Below are positions 60,302 to 64,000 of a stretch of DNA of 64,000 nt, in pieces. Below the pieces are notes generated by a model. The model saw only the letters and a program-made list of their open reading frames with translations. It did not search any database and had not been told where the DNA came from. A program made the position numbers and the translations under genes. The stretch's first letter is position 1. Each line of letters starts with the position of its first letter. The stretch covers positions 186,001 through 250,000 of the forward strand of contig NZ_VSFF01000001.1 of NCBI RefSeq assembly GCF_008085905.1. The letters are read 5' to 3'. This DNA is from Actinomadura syzygii (lineage in GTDB: Bacteria; Actinomycetota; Actinomycetes; Streptosporangiales; Streptosporangiaceae).

Positions 60302-61330
60302 ATGCTGCCGTGGTCGATCGAGTTCGCCGGACGCCTGGAAGAGCACGTCGTCAGCAGTGAGCTGCTGCGCGGAAACCCGCTGAACGACCCGCACGACCGG
60401 CCCGTCCTCGTGTACGTCCCGCCGGGCTACGACGACGAGCCGGACCGCCGCTACCCCACCGTGTACGTGATCACCGGGTTCACCGGGCACGTCGGCATCT
60501 GGCGCAACCGGATGCCGTACCGGCAGCCGTTCCCGGAGACGGCGGACGCGGTGTTCGCCTCCGGCGAGGCCCCGCCCGCGATCGTCGTGTTCGTCGACGC
60601 CTGGACGGCGCACGGCGGCAGCCAGTTCGTCGACTCGCCGGGCACCGGCCGCTACCACTCCTACATCTGCGACGAGGTCGTCCCCTGGGTGGACGCCCGC
60701 TACCGCACGCTCGACGCCCCCGCGCACCGCGCGATCAGCGGCAAGTCCAGCGGCGGCTACGGCGCGATGATCACCCCGATGCTGCGGCCCGACCTGTTCG
60801 GCGCGCTCGCGACGCACGCGGGCGACGCGCTGTTCGAGTACTGCTACCTGCCCGAGTTCCCGAAATGCGTCCGGCACCTGCGCAAGTACGACGGCGACAT
60901 CTGGCGCTGGTGGGCCGACTTCAACTCGCGCGCCTCGTTCACGAAGCCCGAGGACATGGAGCTGCTCAACGTCCTCGGCATGGCCGTCTGCTACTCCGCG
61001 CGCGAGGACGGCACGCCGGAGCTGCCGTTCGACCCGGTCACCGGCGTCCTGCGGCAGGACGTCTGGGACCGCTGGCTCGCCTGGGACCCGGTCCGCATGG
61101 TGCCCGCCCACGCCGACGCGATGCGCGGGCAGCGCGCGATCTGGATCGACGGCGGCACCCGCGACGAATGGTTCCTCGACGTCGGCGCGGACGCGTTCCG
61201 CCAGGCCCTCCTGGACGCGGGCGTCAAGGAGGACGTGATCCGCTTCGAGCTGTTCGACGCGGGCCACGGCGGCATCGACTACCGCTACCCCCTCGCCCTC
61301 GCCTGGCTCTGCCGCGCCATCGCCCCCTGA
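60302..61330 (+). CDS. Esterase (alpha/beta hydrolase, EstD-like)
   Basis: 342 residues: PVLVYVPPGYDDEPDRRYP, YVITGFTGHVGIW, nucleophile HRAISGKSSGGYGAM and C-terminal His in LFDAGHGGIDYRY. Resembles the esterase D / ferulic-acid-esterase group that hydrolyses small acyl esters. No signal peptide. ATG at 60302 is preceded by GAGGGGG. Divergent from the ICL/PEP mutase gene. Confidence 0.82.
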   Translation: MLPWSIEFAGRLEEHVVSSELLRGNPLNDPHDRPVLVYVPPGYDDEPDRRYPTVYVITGFTGHVGIWRNRMPYRQPFPETADAVFASGEAPPAIVVFVDAWTAHGGSQFVDSPGTGRYHSYICDEVVPWVDARYRTLDAPAHRAISGKSSGGYGAMITPMLRPDLFGALATHAGDALFEYCYLPEFPKCVRHLRKYDGDIWRWWADFNSRASFTKPEDMELLNVLGMAVCYSAREDGTPELPFDPVTGVLRQDVWDRWLAWDPVRMVPAHADAMRGQRAIWIDGGTRDEWFLDVGADAFRQALLDAGVKEDVIRFELFDAGHGGIDYRYPLALAWLCRAIAP

Positions 61331-61423
61331 CGCCCCCGGCCCCTGACCCCCTGCCGAGGAGGGCACACAAACGCGCGCCGCCCCGCGATGGTTCCCGGGC
61401 GGCGGCACCGAACGGGCGGACAC

Positions 61424-61464
61424 CGAACGGGCCGGGCCGACCAACGATCGGCCCGGCCCGTTCG
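61424..61464 (+). terminator. Very strong hairpin after the esterase gene
   Basis: Perfect 17-bp stem CGAACGGGCCGGGCCGA (61424-61440) with TCGGCCCGGCCCGTTCG (61448-61464), 7-base loop: the longest hairpin in the window, in the 367-bp gap before the M4-like peptidase gene. Confidence 0.82.
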
Positions 61465-61483
61465 CGCTGCTCAGCGCCCTTCT

Positions 61484-61594
61484 TTCCGAAATTCCATTTG
61501 ACGGTTCCCAGGGAATTGAAAATCCAGGACCAAATGGATTCATTGACACTTTTAACAATTAGAGGTGCACTTCGGGTCAGCTCATCCGGATGAG
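61484..61594 (+). promoter_or_regulatory. AT-rich promoter block of the M4-like peptidase gene
   Basis: An unusually AT-rich stretch holds TTGACG (61498-61503) and TTGACA (61543-61548) -35-like boxes, an 8-bp inverted repeat TCCATTTG (61493-61500) / CAAATGGA (61531-61538) and, at 61581-61594, a perfect 14-bp palindrome CTCATCCGGATGAG. The rest of the gap up to the start codon holds no gene. Confidence 0.5.
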
Positions 61595-61697
61595 TACCCC
61601 CATCCCCCGCCGGACGGGCGGCGGCCCCACGCGGAGCGCTCCCACGCGGACCTCCGGGCGCCGCGCCATGCCCGGCACCCGCTGAAGGAGCACCCCC

Positions 61698-64000
<2,303 letters not shown>

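Overview
The window is very GC-rich DNA. It has frequent GTG starts, many 4-base ATGA/GTGA gene overlaps, Tat- and lipobox-type signal peptides, WhiJ-like XRE/DUF397 loci, PF04672-type methyltransferases and a CBM2/FnIII/GH18 chitinase. This is the profile of a filamentous actinomycete chromosome. Streptosporangiales/Thermomonosporaceae (Actinomadura-like) is my best guess, but it rests on gene content only. No rRNA, tRNA, CRISPR array, complete insertion sequence or prophage was seen.

Layout. 1-5.2 kb: the C-terminal part of a large ATPase regulator, a DrrAB-type ABC exporter, a small lipoprotein and an orphan protein. 5.2-12.5 kb: an accessory zone of regulatory genes. It holds an APH-fold kinase, an XRE-peptide deformylase fusion, a DUF2637 remnant, a 33-codon acidic peptide ORF, a PCMT-like methyltransferase coupled to a 46-residue CxxCxGxG protein, an intact DUF397 gene plus a broken copy, and a WhiJ/AbaA-like XRE/HATPase locus. 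12.5-17.7 kb: an exported intradiol dioxygenase, a TAP-like exported hydrolase and small membrane proteins. 17.7-23.4 kb: a five-gene nickel/peptide ABC importer operon (binding protein, two permeases, fused double ATPase, methyltransferase) behind a Nur-box-like palindrome. 23.4-29.6 kb: the most unusual locus, with a double-AAA MoxR-like ATPase, a zinc-knuckle SDR-like protein lacking the catalytic Tyr, a 527-residue helical protein, an HExxH-VWA protein and a 52-residue ORF.

29.6-34.1 kb: small accessory genes (lipoprotein, SLOG/DprA-like protein, XRE-TPR regulator, an excisionase-like DNA-binding protein without a toxin partner). 34.2-40.6 kb: a LytS/LytTR two-component pair next to two sodium:solute symporters, each with its own small membrane partner (acetate/short-chain acid uptake). 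40.7-47.8 kb: a secreted protein, then an acyl-CoA ligase, two acyl-CoA dehydrogenases, an enoyl-CoA hydratase and a two-domain VOC protein in one operon, probably for catabolism of an aromatic, steroid-like or branched acid. 48-55 kb: a Tat-exported 5'-nucleotidase, a phytanoyl-CoA dioxygenase-like protein, a DsbA-like lipoprotein and the chitinase. 54.8-61.3 kb: a GlxA-type regulator divergent from a PLP decarboxylase, a PF04672 methyltransferase, a P450, a PEP-mutase-like lyase and an esterase. 61.4-64 kb: secreted M4-like and M28-like peptidases, the latter cut by the window end.

Many gene ends carry perfect GC-rich hairpins, and several promoter regions carry short palindromes or helically phased direct repeats. 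These are listed as likely terminators and operators.
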